Below, piece by piece: positions 25,811 through 34,032 of a stretch of 35,794 nucleotides of DNA. The stretch is taken from the NCBI RefSeq assembly GCF_003172935.1, contig NZ_QGKS01000279.1:1-35794 (forward strand), read 5' to 3'. Each line of letters begins with the position of its first letter. Position 1 is the first letter of the stretch. The translations under genes were made by a program, and so were the position numbers. This stretch comes from Micromonospora sicca. Lineage in GTDB: Bacteria > Actinomycetota > Actinomycetes > Mycobacteriales > Micromonosporaceae. The notes under the pieces are model-generated. The model made no database searches, was not told the origin of the DNA, and worked only from the letters and a program-made list of their open reading frames with translations.

Positions 25811-27045
25811 CTTGCCGAAAACTCGTCCGTGCAGGTCAGGCAGCATGCTCGTACTCGTGGAGGATGCCGCCGAGGCGATCGCGTCTTCGTATTGCGAGGC
25901 GGGCTATCTTGTCCGGGTCGGCGATCTGTGTGGGTAACGGGTACAGCGGCCGTGCGTTCGCGATCCCCTGGTGTGGGCGGTGTCCGTTGTAGAACTGTTC
26001 CAACTCGCGAAGGGCGTGGAGCAGGTGCCGCTGGTTCCAGATCAGGGTCCGGTCCAGTAGTTCACGGCGGCAGGTCTGTACCCACCGTTCCATGATCGAG
26101 TTCATTCTCGGCATCTGGATGCCGCTGAGGACGACGTCGATGTCCGCGTCGGCGAGGATGGCGTCGAACATATCGGGGAACTTGCCATCCCGGTCGCGGA
26201 CCATGAACCGCGCCCGGGAGCCGTTGTCTTCGAGGTCCATGACGAGGTTCTTCGCCGCCTGTGCCACCCACGCGGTGGTTGGATGCGGGGTGGCGCCCAG
26301 GATGTGGATTCGGCGGCTGGCGTGCTCAATCACCGCGAACACGTACATCCGCGCTCCCGCTGGGGTGACTGTCTCCAGGAAGTCACATGCCAGCAGGACG
26401 TCCGCCTGGGAGCGCAGGAAGTCGGACCAGGTGCTGCCAGCGCGCTCGGGCGCCGGGTCGATCCCGGCCTCCTTCAAGATCTCCCAGACGGTGGACGCGG
26501 CCACCTTCACCCCGAGCACCAGCAGTTCGCCGTGCAGGCGCCGGTCGCCCCAGCTGGGATTCTTTCGCGCCAGGCGCAGCACCAAGGCCCGGACGGAGTG
26601 CACAGTGCGCGGCCGACCCGGGCGCTTGGGTCGGGAAACGGCCGCGTGACGGCGGGCGACCAGATCGCAATGCCAGCGCAGCACCGTATCGGGGCGCACC
26701 AGCAGCCGCACTCGGCGCAGCGCGTCGCGCGGCAGCCGGTGTAGCAGGGCCGCCAGGAACGCCCGGTCACTCGGGTCGAACCGAACCTTCTCCTTGCCCA
26801 GATGGCGTTCCAGCACCGCGATCTGATGGCGCAGGGCAAGAATCTCCACGTCCTTGTCCCGATTGCTCATCGGCAGCAGTCGCAGCACCGCGAACGCGTT
26901 CGTCACACCCAAGTACGCCAGTCGCAGCAGCACGGCAGCCCATCATGCCGCATCGATCACCAGCTACGCCCAAGCCCAGCCCCCAGCAACCGGGCCTACA
27001 TCGCCACAGCGGCCCTCACCAGGGCGGATGGGTTTCGGCAGGGGC
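25811..27045 (-). mobile_element. Complete rve-type insertion sequence (copy A)
   Basis: The ends are CTTGCCGAAAAC at 25811-25822 and GTTTCGGCAGGGGC at 27032-27045, an imperfect inverted repeat with core TTTCGGCA. The element of about 1.24 kb carries one intact transposase. It is inserted in mmsA, but the rest of mmsA is not found on the other side, so a deletion accompanied or followed insertion. Partial copies lie at 110-337, 27699-28399 and 28400-28674. Confidence 0.88.
25836..26933 (-). CDS. Integrase-core (IS3/IS481-like) transposase
   Basis: The 365-residue single-ORF transposase starts at GTG 26933. The N-terminal helical part contains DVEILALRHQIAVLERHLGK, followed by a helix-turn-helix and KNPSWGDRRLHGELLVLGVK. 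The rve core shows LLACDFLETVTP (first Asp), FMVRDRDGKF (second Asp) and NSIMERWVQTCRREL (Glu). The C-terminus FYNGHRPHQGIANARPL is typical of the group. The frame has no lesion, so this copy could supply transposase to move itself and perhaps its partial relatives. I cannot name the exact ISfinder family. Confidence 0.88.
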   Translation of the reverse strand: MLLRLAYLGVTNAFAVLRLLPMSNRDKDVEILALRHQIAVLERHLGKEKVRFDPSDRAFLAALLHRLPRDALRRVRLLVRPDTVLRWHCDLVARRHAAVSRPKRPGRPRTVHSVRALVLRLARKNPSWGDRRLHGELLVLGVKVAASTVWEILKEAGIDPAPERAGSTWSDFLRSQADVLLACDFLETVTPAGARMYVFAVIEHASRRIHILGATPHPTTAWVAQAAKNLVMDLEDNGSRARFMVRDRDGKFPDMFDAILADADIDVVLSGIQMPRMNSIMERWVQTCRRELLDRTLIWNQRHLLHALRELEQFYNGHRPHQGIANARPLYPLPTQIADPDKIARLAIRRRDRLGGILHEYEHAA

Positions 27046-27329
27046 GCCGCCGATCTCGTACCGTCGCTGAGCCGCTTCCGCCCACGACGGTCGAAGCTGC
27101 CGGGCCATCCACGGGCCAAGGCTCACGTTTGGACGGAAGGGCCGGGGCCGTTGCCCTCGGCGGTTCACTGCCTCGGGCGACCGGGTGCAGAAGTCCTTCG
27201 GACCCCGACCTTCCGCGCGGTGAACAGTACGGGCGCCCACTGACACTCGGGCGCCAGTTAAACCGGATTTAATCCGCCAATAAGCGGTCGATTAGCCATA
27301 GCCGTTCGCTCAGCGAGGAGGTGCGCGGC
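27046..27329. other. Unassigned spacer between IS copy A and the portal fragment
   Basis: No gene is recognised. The right part is less GC-rich (around 27257-27300) and contains CCGC/GCGG and TAAA/TTTA dyads, which may include the promoter or end of the former phage gene region. Confidence 0.4.
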
Positions 27330-27698
27330 GTGCCGATCGACGTGGAGCAGGGCAACCGCCCGGGCTGGTGGATGAGGCGGCTGTTCTTCCAGCTCAACGA
27401 TCCGTGCTGGCGCCAGCGGCTGTGGAAGCTGCACAACTACTACGCCCGCTCGCCGCCGCTGCCCGAGGGCGCGGAGGCGGCGCGGGAGGCGTTCGAGGCG
27501 TTCCAGCGGCACAGCCGCTCCAACTTCGCCGAGCTGGTGGTGTCCGCCGTCAGCGAACGAATGACACCGGTGGGGTTCCGCGCCGCCCGGGACGAGGACG
27601 TCACCGGCGACGCCGAGGCGGCCGCGGTGTGGGAGCGCGCGGGCCTGTCGGTGGTGTCCTCGGACACCCACAGCAGGATGCTCTCGCTGCACGACCAC
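27330..27698 (+). pseudogene. N-terminal fragment of a phage portal protein (SPP1 gp6-like)
   Basis: About 123 residues read as the beginning of an actinophage portal protein. These are PGWWMRRLFFQLNDPCWRQR, the tyrosine-rich LHNYYARSPPLPEG, then FQRHSRSNFAELVVSAVSER and MTPVGFRAARDEDVTGDAEA. Portal proteins form the dodecameric DNA gate of tailed-phage heads and are normally 400-500 residues. This one is cut at about 27698 by the truncated transposase of copy B. GTG 27330 has GAGGAG 9 bases upstream; GTG 27321 is possible. No other phage genes are present, so it is a stray prophage fragment. Confidence 0.75.
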
Positions 27699-28399
27699 GT
27701 ACAACCGCGCTCCGGTCAGGGTGACGGTCTCGAAGAGGTCGCAGGCGAGCAGGGCGTCGGCTTGGCAGCGGAGGAAGTCGGCCCGGGTGGTGGAGGTGCG
27801 CTCGGGCGCCGGGTCGATCCCAGCCTCGTTGTGGATTTCCCACACGGTGGAGGCGGGGGTCTTGATCCCCAGGACGAGCAGTTCGGTGTGGATGCGGCGG
27901 TAACCCCAGCTGGGGTTCTCCCGAGCCAGGCGCAGCACCAGGGCGCGGATGGAGCGGACGGTGCGTGGCCGGCCCGGCCGTTTTGGCCGGGAATTGGCAG
28001 CGTGGCGACGCGCGGGGAGGTCGCGGTGCCAGCGCAGCGACGTGTCCGGGCGCACCAGCAGCCTGAGCCGATGGAGCACGCCCAGCGGAAGCCGGTGCAG
28101 CAGGAGGGCGCTCGGTCGCTGGGGGAGAACCGCGGCCGGGTCTTGCCCAACTGTCGCTCGAGGACCGTGATCTGGTGGCGCAGCGCCAGGATCTCCACGT
28201 CCTTGTCCCGGTCGCTCATCGAAAGCAGCCGCAGTAACGCGAACGCGTTCGTCACACCGAGATAGGCCAGTCGAAGCAGCACAGCCGATCATCATGCCGC
28301 GGGTGGGAGAGACAGTCGGGAGAGGAACCGGGTCCTGCGCCCGCCGTCAGGATCCGCTTACAGCTGGTCCCACCTGGGCCATTAGGTTTTCGGCAGGGG
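27699..28399 (-). mobile_element. Truncated rve-type insertion sequence (copy B)
   Basis: The right end TTTTCGGCAGGGGC lies at about 28386-28399 and the transposase starts at GTG 28282 (MLLRLAYLGVTNAFALLRLL). A frameshift near 28110 shifts the frame after FSPSDRA. The sequence stays recognisable to ETVTLTGARLYV, just past the first catalytic Asp, where it joins the phage portal fragment at about 27699. The second half of the transposase and the left end are missing. It differs from copy A at many codons and is therefore an older relative. Confidence 0.85.
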
Positions 28400-28674
28400 C
28401 AGGGTGCAGACCTGTCGGCGTGAGGTGCTGGACCGCACCTTGATCTGGAACCAGCGCCACCTCTGCCAGGCCCTGCGGGAGTTCGAGCGGTTCTACAACT
28501 CCCATCGGCCGCATCAGGGCATCGCGAACGCCCGACCGCTGCACCCCTTGCCTCGGGCGATCACCGATCCAGGGCAGATCGCCCGCCTCGACATACGTAG
28601 GCGTGAACGCCTGGGCGGCATCCTTCACGAGTACGAACACGCCGCGTGACCTGGGCGGACGAGGTTTCCGGCAA
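28400..28674 (+). mobile_element. 3' fragment of an rve-type insertion sequence (copy C)
   Basis: In the orientation opposite to copies A and B, the last ~82 codons of the transposase are present (QTCRREVLDRTLIWNQRHL to GGILHEYEHAA, stop 28647-28649), followed by the outer end TTTCCGGCAAGGGC around 28661-28674. Its 5' side abuts the right end of copy B exactly, so copy B appears to have inserted within copy C and the N-terminal part was later lost. Confidence 0.85.
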
Positions 28675-28816
28675 GGGCAACGTGTAGCCCGGTGATGCGG
28701 TCGCCGTCGATGGTCAGGGGCAGGGAGAAGGGCGGTGTGTCACGAAGGCGCTGGCCCCACATGACGCACGAACACCATCATTTCGGACGATCTGCAACGT
28801 CCTTCTACCGCGGACG

Positions 28817-29728
28817 TCAGAACTCGAGGACGTACTTGACCCCACCAGAGCGGCCGCCCGCGACCTGGTCCGCGATCGCGGCGCCGTCCTTGATTGGTGT
28901 CGTCTGGACGTCAAATCTCAGTTCGCCGGAGGCGGCGAGTGCCGCGAGTTCGCCGAGTGCACGTCCGTCGGGCTGCACGTAGAGGTCCGAGGTGGTGATT
29001 CCGCGAATCGGGTCGGGTGCGTCCGAGGTGATGGAGGTGAGGCGGCCTCCGTCGGTGAGCAGTCCGATCGCGTCCTCGGCGGTGCCTGTCGCGGCGATGA
29101 GGACGGCGTCGAATCGGCGATCGCTCTTCTGCGCCCAACCGTCAGCGTGGGTGTCGATGACCTCGCTGGCGCCGAGGGCGCGGAGCTGATCGGCGCGGGC
29201 CGGCCCGGCACCGGCGACGATGTCGGCGCCCCGGAGGTGGGCGAGTTGCACGGCCAGTGACGCGGTGGGGCCGGACGCTCCGACGACGAGCAGGCGGGTG
29301 GTGGCGTCGACGTGGAGCTCGTCGAGGGCCTGCTGGGCGGTGAGCCCGGCGACCGGGAGTGCCGCCGCAATCTCCGGAGCCAGGTTCTCGGGCAGTCGTG
29401 CGACGTGCGCGGAACGGACTAGGACGCGCTCTGCCCAGGTGCCGCTGCCGCCTGGCAGGGGCGCCTCGTGGACCAGCACGAGGTCTCCCGTGCGGAATTC
29501 GGTCTCGTCCGGGCCGGTCGCGGTGACGCGGCCGACGGCTTCGACGCCCAGAGCTGCGGGCGGAACGAGGCCGACGTCCCATCCGCCCGTGTGAAGCAGG
29601 GCGTCCCACGGCCCGATCCCTGCCGCGACCACCTCCAGGACGAGCTCGCCCGCGTCAGGCTGGCGGGGGTTCGGAAGGTCGAGGATCTCCAGAGCGCCGT
29701 TGGCGGCTCGAACACCGAGTCCGATCAT
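28817..29728 (-). CDS. MDR-superfamily quinone oxidoreductase / alcohol dehydrogenase-like
   Basis: The 303-residue NADP(H)-dependent medium-chain reductase has an N-terminal GroES-like domain (GELVLEVVAAGIGPWDALLH, LGVEAVGRVTATGPDET) and a Rossmann domain with LLVVGASGPTASLAVQLAHL, a variant of the AxGxVG nucleotide motif. The catalytic-zinc Cys/His set of alcohol dehydrogenases is not seen, which favours a zinc-free quinone or enone reductase. ATG 29728 has GGAAGAA just upstream. It is the last gene of the minus-strand operon whose promoter faces the TetR gene; the role is probably in electrophile or quinone detoxification, inferred from neighbours. Confidence 0.85.
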   Translation of the reverse strand: MIGLGVRAANGALEILDLPNPRQPDAGELVLEVVAAGIGPWDALLHTGGWDVGLVPPAALGVEAVGRVTATGPDETEFRTGDLVLVHEAPLPGGSGTWAERVLVRSAHVARLPENLAPEIAAALPVAGLTAQQALDELHVDATTRLLVVGASGPTASLAVQLAHLRGADIVAGAGPARADQLRALGASEVIDTHADGWAQKSDRRFDAVLIAATGTAEDAIGLLTDGGRLTSITSDAPDPIRGITTSDLYVQPDGRALGELAALAASGELRFDVQTTPIKDGAAIADQVAGGRSGGVKYVLEF

Positions 29729-29772
29729 GGTTCTTCCTTCTGTGTTGATTCTGTTCGTGCGTGTTTCGGGTT

Positions 29773-30153
29773 TCAGGCGGCCGGGTTCGTGCTCGGGTCC
29801 ACGGGCCGCTTGGATTTCGGGAGTTTGTCGACCACGAGCCGGTAGGAGTCGGTGACGAGTTACTTCACCAGGTTCTCGTCGAGGCTGGGCCCACCTGCTG
29901 CCGTGATCCAGTGCTTCTTGTCCATGTGGTAGCCGGTCGTGATCTCTGCGTACTGCTCGCGCAGCCCAACGGCCTCGTCCGGATCGGCCTTCAGGATCAC
30001 GACGGGGTGTCCCGGCATGTCGGTCATGAGCATGAAGACCTTGCCGCCCACCTTGTACAGCTCCCAATTCGGGCCGACACGGTGCTCGAACGTCACGTCC
30101 GGCAGCTCTGTCGCGTACTCGTTCGCGACCTTCTGGAGTTCCTGTCCGTCCAT
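29773..30153 (-). pseudogene. MmcQ/YjbR-family protein with a premature stop
   Basis: The frame from ATG 30153 encodes 97 residues of a MmcQ/YjbR (CyaY-like fold) protein (TFEHRVGPNWELYKVGGKVF, then KADPDEAVGLREQYAEIT and KKHWITAAGGPSLDENLVK). It hits TAA at 29860-29862. The same frame continues with 28 more family-like residues (LVTDSYRLVVDKLPKSKRP) to a natural TGA at 29773-29775. A single G-to-T change from a Glu codon explains the stop. The lost piece is the C-terminal helix, so the product may be unstable or still partly folded. GAGGAG precedes the start. Family function is poorly known. Confidence 0.85.
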
Positions 30154-30198
30154 AGCTGATCAACTCCTCTAGCGATCGGTTCGCCCGGGCCGGGCCGC

Positions 30199-30846
30199 TC
30201 AGGCGAAGGTGAACAGACGCTCGGGCTCGAACCGCGACACCGGAGTCTTGTACTGCTTCGCCTCGTCGGGGTAGCCGAGCGCGAGCAGCACGGTGGTGGT
30301 GTATCCGGTCGCGCGGATGTTGAAGGCCTTGTCCACGCTGATCGGGTCGAAGCCTTCGAGCGGCATGGCCTCGACGCCGAGCTCGGCGGCTGCCATCATC
30401 GTCAGACCCATCACCATGTAAGTCTGCTTCTCCATCCAGTGGTAGGTGTCCTTGTAGCTGTATTTGCGCAGGCTCACGAAGTCGCGGGTCATCGATTCCC
30501 ACCGCTCCTGCTTAGCCTCATCTGCGAACCGGCCGTCGGCGCGCTCCTTGGCGAACACCGCTTCGAGGTGGTGCTCGGGCACATCGGCCCGAGTGGTGAG
30601 GATGATGGTGTGCGAGGCGTTGAGGATCTTCTCGGCGTTGTCCTGGAACCGCTCGCCGAGGTTGGCCGCCAGCCGCTCCTTGCCCTCCTGACTGGACACG
30701 ACGTAGAAGTGATTCGGCTGGATGTTCGTCGACGTGGGAGCCGAGCGCAGGAACCTCAGCAGCTGCTGAAGAGTCTCATCCGGGATCGTCTTGCTGCCGT
30801 CGAAATACCGGCTGAGGTGCTTGCTCATGAGCTTGTCGAGATCCAT
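30199..30846 (-). CDS. NAD(P)H nitroreductase (FMN-dependent)
   Basis: The 215-residue flavoprotein is of the nitroreductase/NfsB family, dimeric with FMN at the interface. Signatures are the N-terminal RFLRSAPTSTNIQPNHFYVV, with Ser/Thr/Asn contacts to the FMN phosphate, the segment WMEKQTYMVMGLTMMAAAEL in the long core helix, and the C-terminal TTVLLALGYPDE. Substrates could be quinones, nitroaromatics or enones. ATG 30846 is chosen because the longer frame runs back into the upstream ICL/PEPM gene; GAAAG lies about 10 bases before it. It is in the TetR-divergent operon. Confidence 0.9.
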   Translation of the reverse strand: MDLDKLMSKHLSRYFDGSKTIPDETLQQLLRFLRSAPTSTNIQPNHFYVVSSQEGKERLAANLGERFQDNAEKILNASHTIILTTRADVPEHHLEAVFAKERADGRFADEAKQERWESMTRDFVSLRKYSYKDTYHWMEKQTYMVMGLTMMAAAELGVEAMPLEGFDPISVDKAFNIRATGYTTTVLLALGYPDEAKQYKTPVSRFEPERLFTFA

Positions 30847-30907
30847 GTCATCGTGCTTTCTGTGCGTGATGAGTTGAGGGGTTGTAGATGGTGAAAGTCG
30901 GATACGG

Positions 30908-31729
30908 CTAGGGTTTGCGGGCGAGGAGTTCGCCCACCCGGTCGAAGCTGATGCCTGTCGTGGCCGAGGCGATGTCGCCGGCCTTGAGCGCCGTGGCCGC
31001 CTGTTCGAGAGCACCCATCGCATGCGTGTAGAGCGCAGGGCCCAGGCTGATGCGCTTGACCCCGGCCTTCTGCAGTTCAGAGACGGTCAGCACCTGGTCC
31101 GCCGGTGAGATGAGAACGTTCACGGGTGTCGGCGCGACGGCGGTGACGATCGCGACCAGGGACTCGAGGTCGGGCGGGAACGGCGCGTAGAGCACGTCGG
31201 CGCCGACCTCGGCGAAGGCCGTCAGCCGTCGGATGGTGTCATCGAGGTCAGGCCGCCCCTGGATGAAGTTGTCGGTGCGAGCGGTGACGACGATGCGTCG
31301 CTTCGCCGCGGCGACCGCACTGCGAACCCGGCCTACCGCGTCGTCGAAGTCGCGGATCGGGTCATCGGGATTCCCGGTGGTGTCCTCGATCCCGATGCCG
31401 GCCAGCGCGTGCGCGACGGCACTGTCCACAGTCACGGCGACGTCCTCGGCGGTGACGCCGTAGCCGTCCTCGAAGTCACCGTTGACGGGCAACCCCGTGA
31501 GCCGGCCGAGCAGCTGTGCGTGGTCGAGATGCTCGTCGCGGGTGATGCTGTGGCGTCCGTCGATGCGGCCGAGCGCGGCCGCCAGGGCCGCCGACGACGT
31601 GCCGATGGCCTCGAAGCCGGCATCCGCCAGGACCAATGCCGACACGCCATCCCAGGCGTTCGGCATGACGAGGCCCCCTTCTCGGGTGTGCAGTGCCATG
31701 AACTTCTCATAGAGCTCAGAACCGGGCAT
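30908..31729 (-). CDS. Isocitrate lyase/PEP mutase family protein
   Basis: The 273-residue ICL/PEPM-superfamily TIM barrel opens with LVMPNAWDGVSALVLADAGF, then has GTSSAALAAALGR, the Mg-site block GLPVNGDFEDGYG and GIGIEDTTG, with ARTDNF near the middle. The Cys of the KKCGH motif in true isocitrate and 2-methylisocitrate lyases is not present. It is therefore more like the broad oxaloacetate decarboxylase/phosphonomutase-like subgroup; the reaction is unknown. GGAAAGGAA precedes ATG 31729. It is the second gene of the minus-strand operon. Confidence 0.85.
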   Translation of the reverse strand: MPGSELYEKFMALHTREGGLVMPNAWDGVSALVLADAGFEAIGTSSAALAAALGRIDGRHSITRDEHLDHAQLLGRLTGLPVNGDFEDGYGVTAEDVAVTVDSAVAHALAGIGIEDTTGNPDDPIRDFDDAVGRVRSAVAAAKRRIVVTARTDNFIQGRPDLDDTIRRLTAFAEVGADVLYAPFPPDLESLVAIVTAVAPTPVNVLISPADQVLTVSELQKAGVKRISLGPALYTHAMGALEQAATALKAGDIASATTGISFDRVGELLARKP

Positions 31730-31807
31730 GTCGTTCCTTTCCGGTGCGGTCGATCAGGGCGAGGGTTCGACCGGTCGGGCCGCTGTTCTCGCGAGTTTGG
31801 TAAGCGC

Positions 31808-32336
31808 TCATGCGAGGTCGGGGGCCGGGATGTCGACGTCGGTCAGGTTGACGTTGTTGAGGTAGTTGGTCAGCAGTGCCCGGACGACCAGCGTGACGAT
31901 CGCCAAGATCTCCGGATCGGTGTACCCCCTGGATGGCCGCGAGGTCGGCATCACTGACCCGTCCGCGCGTCTCGATGACCCGCTGGGCGAAGCGAGCCAC
32001 CGCAGCCCGCTTCGGATCGACCGAGCTTCCCGCCCGCGCCAGCTCGATGTCCTCCACGGACATGCCGCCCTTCAGGGACCCGGCCGTGTGCAGCGCCAGG
32101 CAGTAGTCGCAGCCATCGGCTTCGGACACGGCCAGCGCGATCGTGTGGCGCGTCCTCGCGTCCAGGAGCCTGCTCGCCTTCGTCTGCACCGTCATGACGA
32201 GATCGAGGACGGTCGGGTTCGACGCGAGCATGGTGAACATGTTCGGTACGAAGCCGAACTGCGCGCCGACCTGGTCAAGCGTGCTCCGCACGTCGGCGGA
32301 GGGCTCATCGGCAGGAAGAACGTTCAGGCGTGGCAT
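31808..32336 (-). pseudogene. Carboxymuconolactone decarboxylase (AhpD-like) gene with a frameshift
   Basis: The 5' two thirds from ATG 32336 (or 32357) encode a CMD/AhpD-like protein (LPADEPSADVRSTLDQVGAQ, then SEADGCDYCLALHTAGSL with the redox CxxC and following His). At LAAIQG the frame leaves the family and runs out at 31716. Dropping one C of the five-C run at 31925-31929 gives GYTDPEILAIVTLVVRALL and a natural stop at 31808-31810, a product of about 175 residues. The lesion is one base in a homopolymer, so it could be a real mutation, a phase-variable tract or a read error. The CxxC-His site lies before it. It is the promoter-proximal gene of the operon. Confidence 0.88.
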
Positions 32337-32393
32337 GCGAAATCCGCTCCGGTCCATGTGGGTGGTGGTCGGTAACCGACCTGGGTCAAGTTT

Positions 32394-32409
32394 TGGGCTG
32401 CGTAGCCCA
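32394..32409. promoter_or_regulatory. Palindromic operator 1 for the divergent TetR
   Basis: TGGGCTGCGTAGCCCA has perfect 6-base arms around a 4-base centre. It lies between the divergent starts, nearer to the minus-strand operon, and has the same arms and spacing as operator 2. Confidence 0.75.
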
Positions 32410-32436
32410 CTTCCTAGATACAACACTACGCAAGAC

Positions 32437-32452
32437 TGGGCTGTCAAGCCCA
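32437..32452. promoter_or_regulatory. Palindromic operator 2, overlapping a -35 box
   Basis: TGGGCTGTCAAGCCCA repeats the TGGGCT-N4-AGCCCA design 43 bases from operator 1 and 20 bases before the tetR start. On the minus strand its centre reads TTGACA, a consensus -35, with a weak TTGTAT-like -10 about 18 bases further, so binding here should block the operon promoter and probably also autoregulate tetR. Confidence 0.75.
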
Positions 32453-32472
32453 CTTTGGTTAAGATGTGAATC

Positions 32473-33108
32473 ATGAAGTCCACGACGACAGCGCCAGAGC
32501 CTCGCCAGCTCACCGAGAAGGGGCAGGCGACGCGTGCCCGGATACTGGAGCACGCCGCCGCGCTCATCTACGCCGAGGGCGTCCACGCCACGAACAACGA
32601 CAAGCTCCGGCGCGCCGCCGGCGTCAGCGGGTCGCAGATCAACCACTACTTCCCGACCAAGGAGAGCCTCGTCCTGGCGGTGATCGAATGGCAGGCTGAA
32701 CGCGTCCTCGGGCTCCATCACAGCGAACAGTTCGACGGCTTCGAGAGCCTCGAGGGGTTTCGGAAGTGGGCAGCGTTCTATATCGGGTATGAACGCGCCT
32801 ACCACGAAGGCTGCAGCCTCGGGTCGCTCGCCAGCGAGATCATCAAGACCGACCTCGACGTTCACGATGAGCTTGCGGATGCGTTCGCCCAGTGGCGAGA
32901 GATCTTCCGCGACGCGCTCCTCCGCCTGCAGCGGCAGGGCCGTCTGAGCAACGAGGCCGACCCCGAGCAGCTCGCGAGCCTGCTCCTCGCCGCGTTCCAG
33001 GGCGGCATGCTCCTCGCACAAGTCGCCCGGGACATCTCCCCCCTCAGGGACGCCCTGGAAGCCGCTCTCGACTACATCGAGACCTTCGCGATCCCACACG
33101 ACACATAG
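32473..33108 (+). CDS. TetR/AcrR-family repressor
   Basis: The 211-residue product has an N-terminal helix-turn-helix (RARILEHAAALIYAEG, then KLRRAAGVSGSQINHYFPTK, ending with the TetR signature HYFPTKESL). A C-terminal helical ligand domain follows, with GCSLGSLASEI and LLLAAFQGGMLLAQV as in the TetR_C_16/LmrA-like group. It is divergent from the redox operon with 136 bases between starts, so it very probably represses that operon through the two palindromes. The inducer may be a reactive electrophile or quinone, inferred from the operon. The frame is intact. GGTTAAGATG precedes ATG 32473; the ribosome binding site is weak. Confidence 0.92.
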   Translation: MKSTTTAPEPRQLTEKGQATRARILEHAAALIYAEGVHATNNDKLRRAAGVSGSQINHYFPTKESLVLAVIEWQAERVLGLHHSEQFDGFESLEGFRKWAAFYIGYERAYHEGCSLGSLASEIIKTDLDVHDELADAFAQWREIFRDALLRLQRQGRLSNEADPEQLASLLLAAFQGGMLLAQVARDISPLRDALEAALDYIETFAIPHDT

Positions 33109-33197
33109 GCAGCTGGAACCGAATCCGCCGCTCGAGTTCCCTAGATCGGCCGTCCATCATCGGCGCATCCCTGACACCGATGCCGAGGGCGACGTGC

Positions 33198-34020
33198 GGC
33201 TCCGTTGCATTGAGCGTTGGCAAGATCGAGGCAGACTTGAGCAATGAAGTCATCGACCCGTCCACGCTCGTGGCTGCCGCCGACGTCAGCGTTCGCTGGC
33301 TTCCGGTTCCCGACCGAGGTTATCGTGGTCGCGGTGCGCTGGTATCTGCGGTTCAACCTGTCCTACCGTGACGTTGAGGAGCTACTGGTCGAACGCGGCG
33401 TCGAGGTCGACCACGTCACCGTGTTCCGGTGGGTGCAGCGGTTCACCCACTGCTGGGCCACGCCGCCCGGTTCCGCCGGCATTCGCCAGGCGGCAGGTGG
33501 CACGTCGACGAGACCTACGTAGGTCAACGGAGTCTGGCGGTACGTGTACCGGGCGGTCGACCAGTACGGGCAGGTCATCGACGTACTGGTCTCAGCCCGC
33601 CGTGACGCCAACGCCGCACGGAGATAATTCTTGCGCCGGGCACTTTCCACGCTGAAGGTCAAGCCCACCGAGGTGGTCACCGACGCCGCCGGGGTCTACC
33701 CCGCCGTCCTCGACGAGTTGATCCCGCGGGCGTGGCACCACGTCGAGCAGTACGCCAATAATCCGATCGAGGCTGATCACAGTCGGCTCAAACATCGGTT
33801 GAGGCCGATGCGAGGGCTGCGAACGGACCAGACAGCGCAGGTGATCATCGCCGGACATGCCTTCATGCAGAACCTTCGGCACGGCCATTACGAACTCGCC
33901 GTCGACGCCCCGCCGGCTACGCGGGTCGCGGTTGCGTTCACCGCACTCGCACAGGCGATCTGAGCGGCGGGACCCGGCACGGGTTGAACGCCGTCCCCGG
34001 TCCCACAATGCAACGACGCC
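33198..34020 (+). mobile_element. Degenerate IS6-family element, copy 1
   Basis: The ends GGCTCCGTTGCATTG (33198-33212) and CAATGCAACGACGCC (34006-34020) are near-perfect inverted repeats. The 823-bp size is normal for IS6. The transposase is broken in three places. IS6 elements move by replicative cointegrate formation. Confidence 0.85.
33244..33963 (+). pseudogene. IS6-family transposase, multiply frameshifted (copy 1)
   Basis: The N-terminus is good (AGFRFPTEVIVVAVRWYLRF, then RDVEELLVERGVEVDHVTVF). A one-base loss near 33449 shifts the frame. A second indel at about 33518, within the DETYV region, and an in-frame TAA near 33625 follow. The C-terminal part is again clear (LSTLKVKPTEVVTDAAGVYP with the second Asp, NNPIEADHSRLKHRLRPMRG with the Glu) to TGA 33961-33963. 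Comparison with copy 2 at 34276-34990 shows each lesion directly. Confidence 0.9.
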
Positions 34021-34032
34021 TCTCAGCGTTGG

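Noticed and set aside
28675..28816. Possible 3' remnant of a sigma-factor-linked SnoaL domain on the minus strand (FSLPLTIDGDRITGLHV)
   Set aside because: The stretch is under 30 residues and the match is only by impression; too short to support a gene call.
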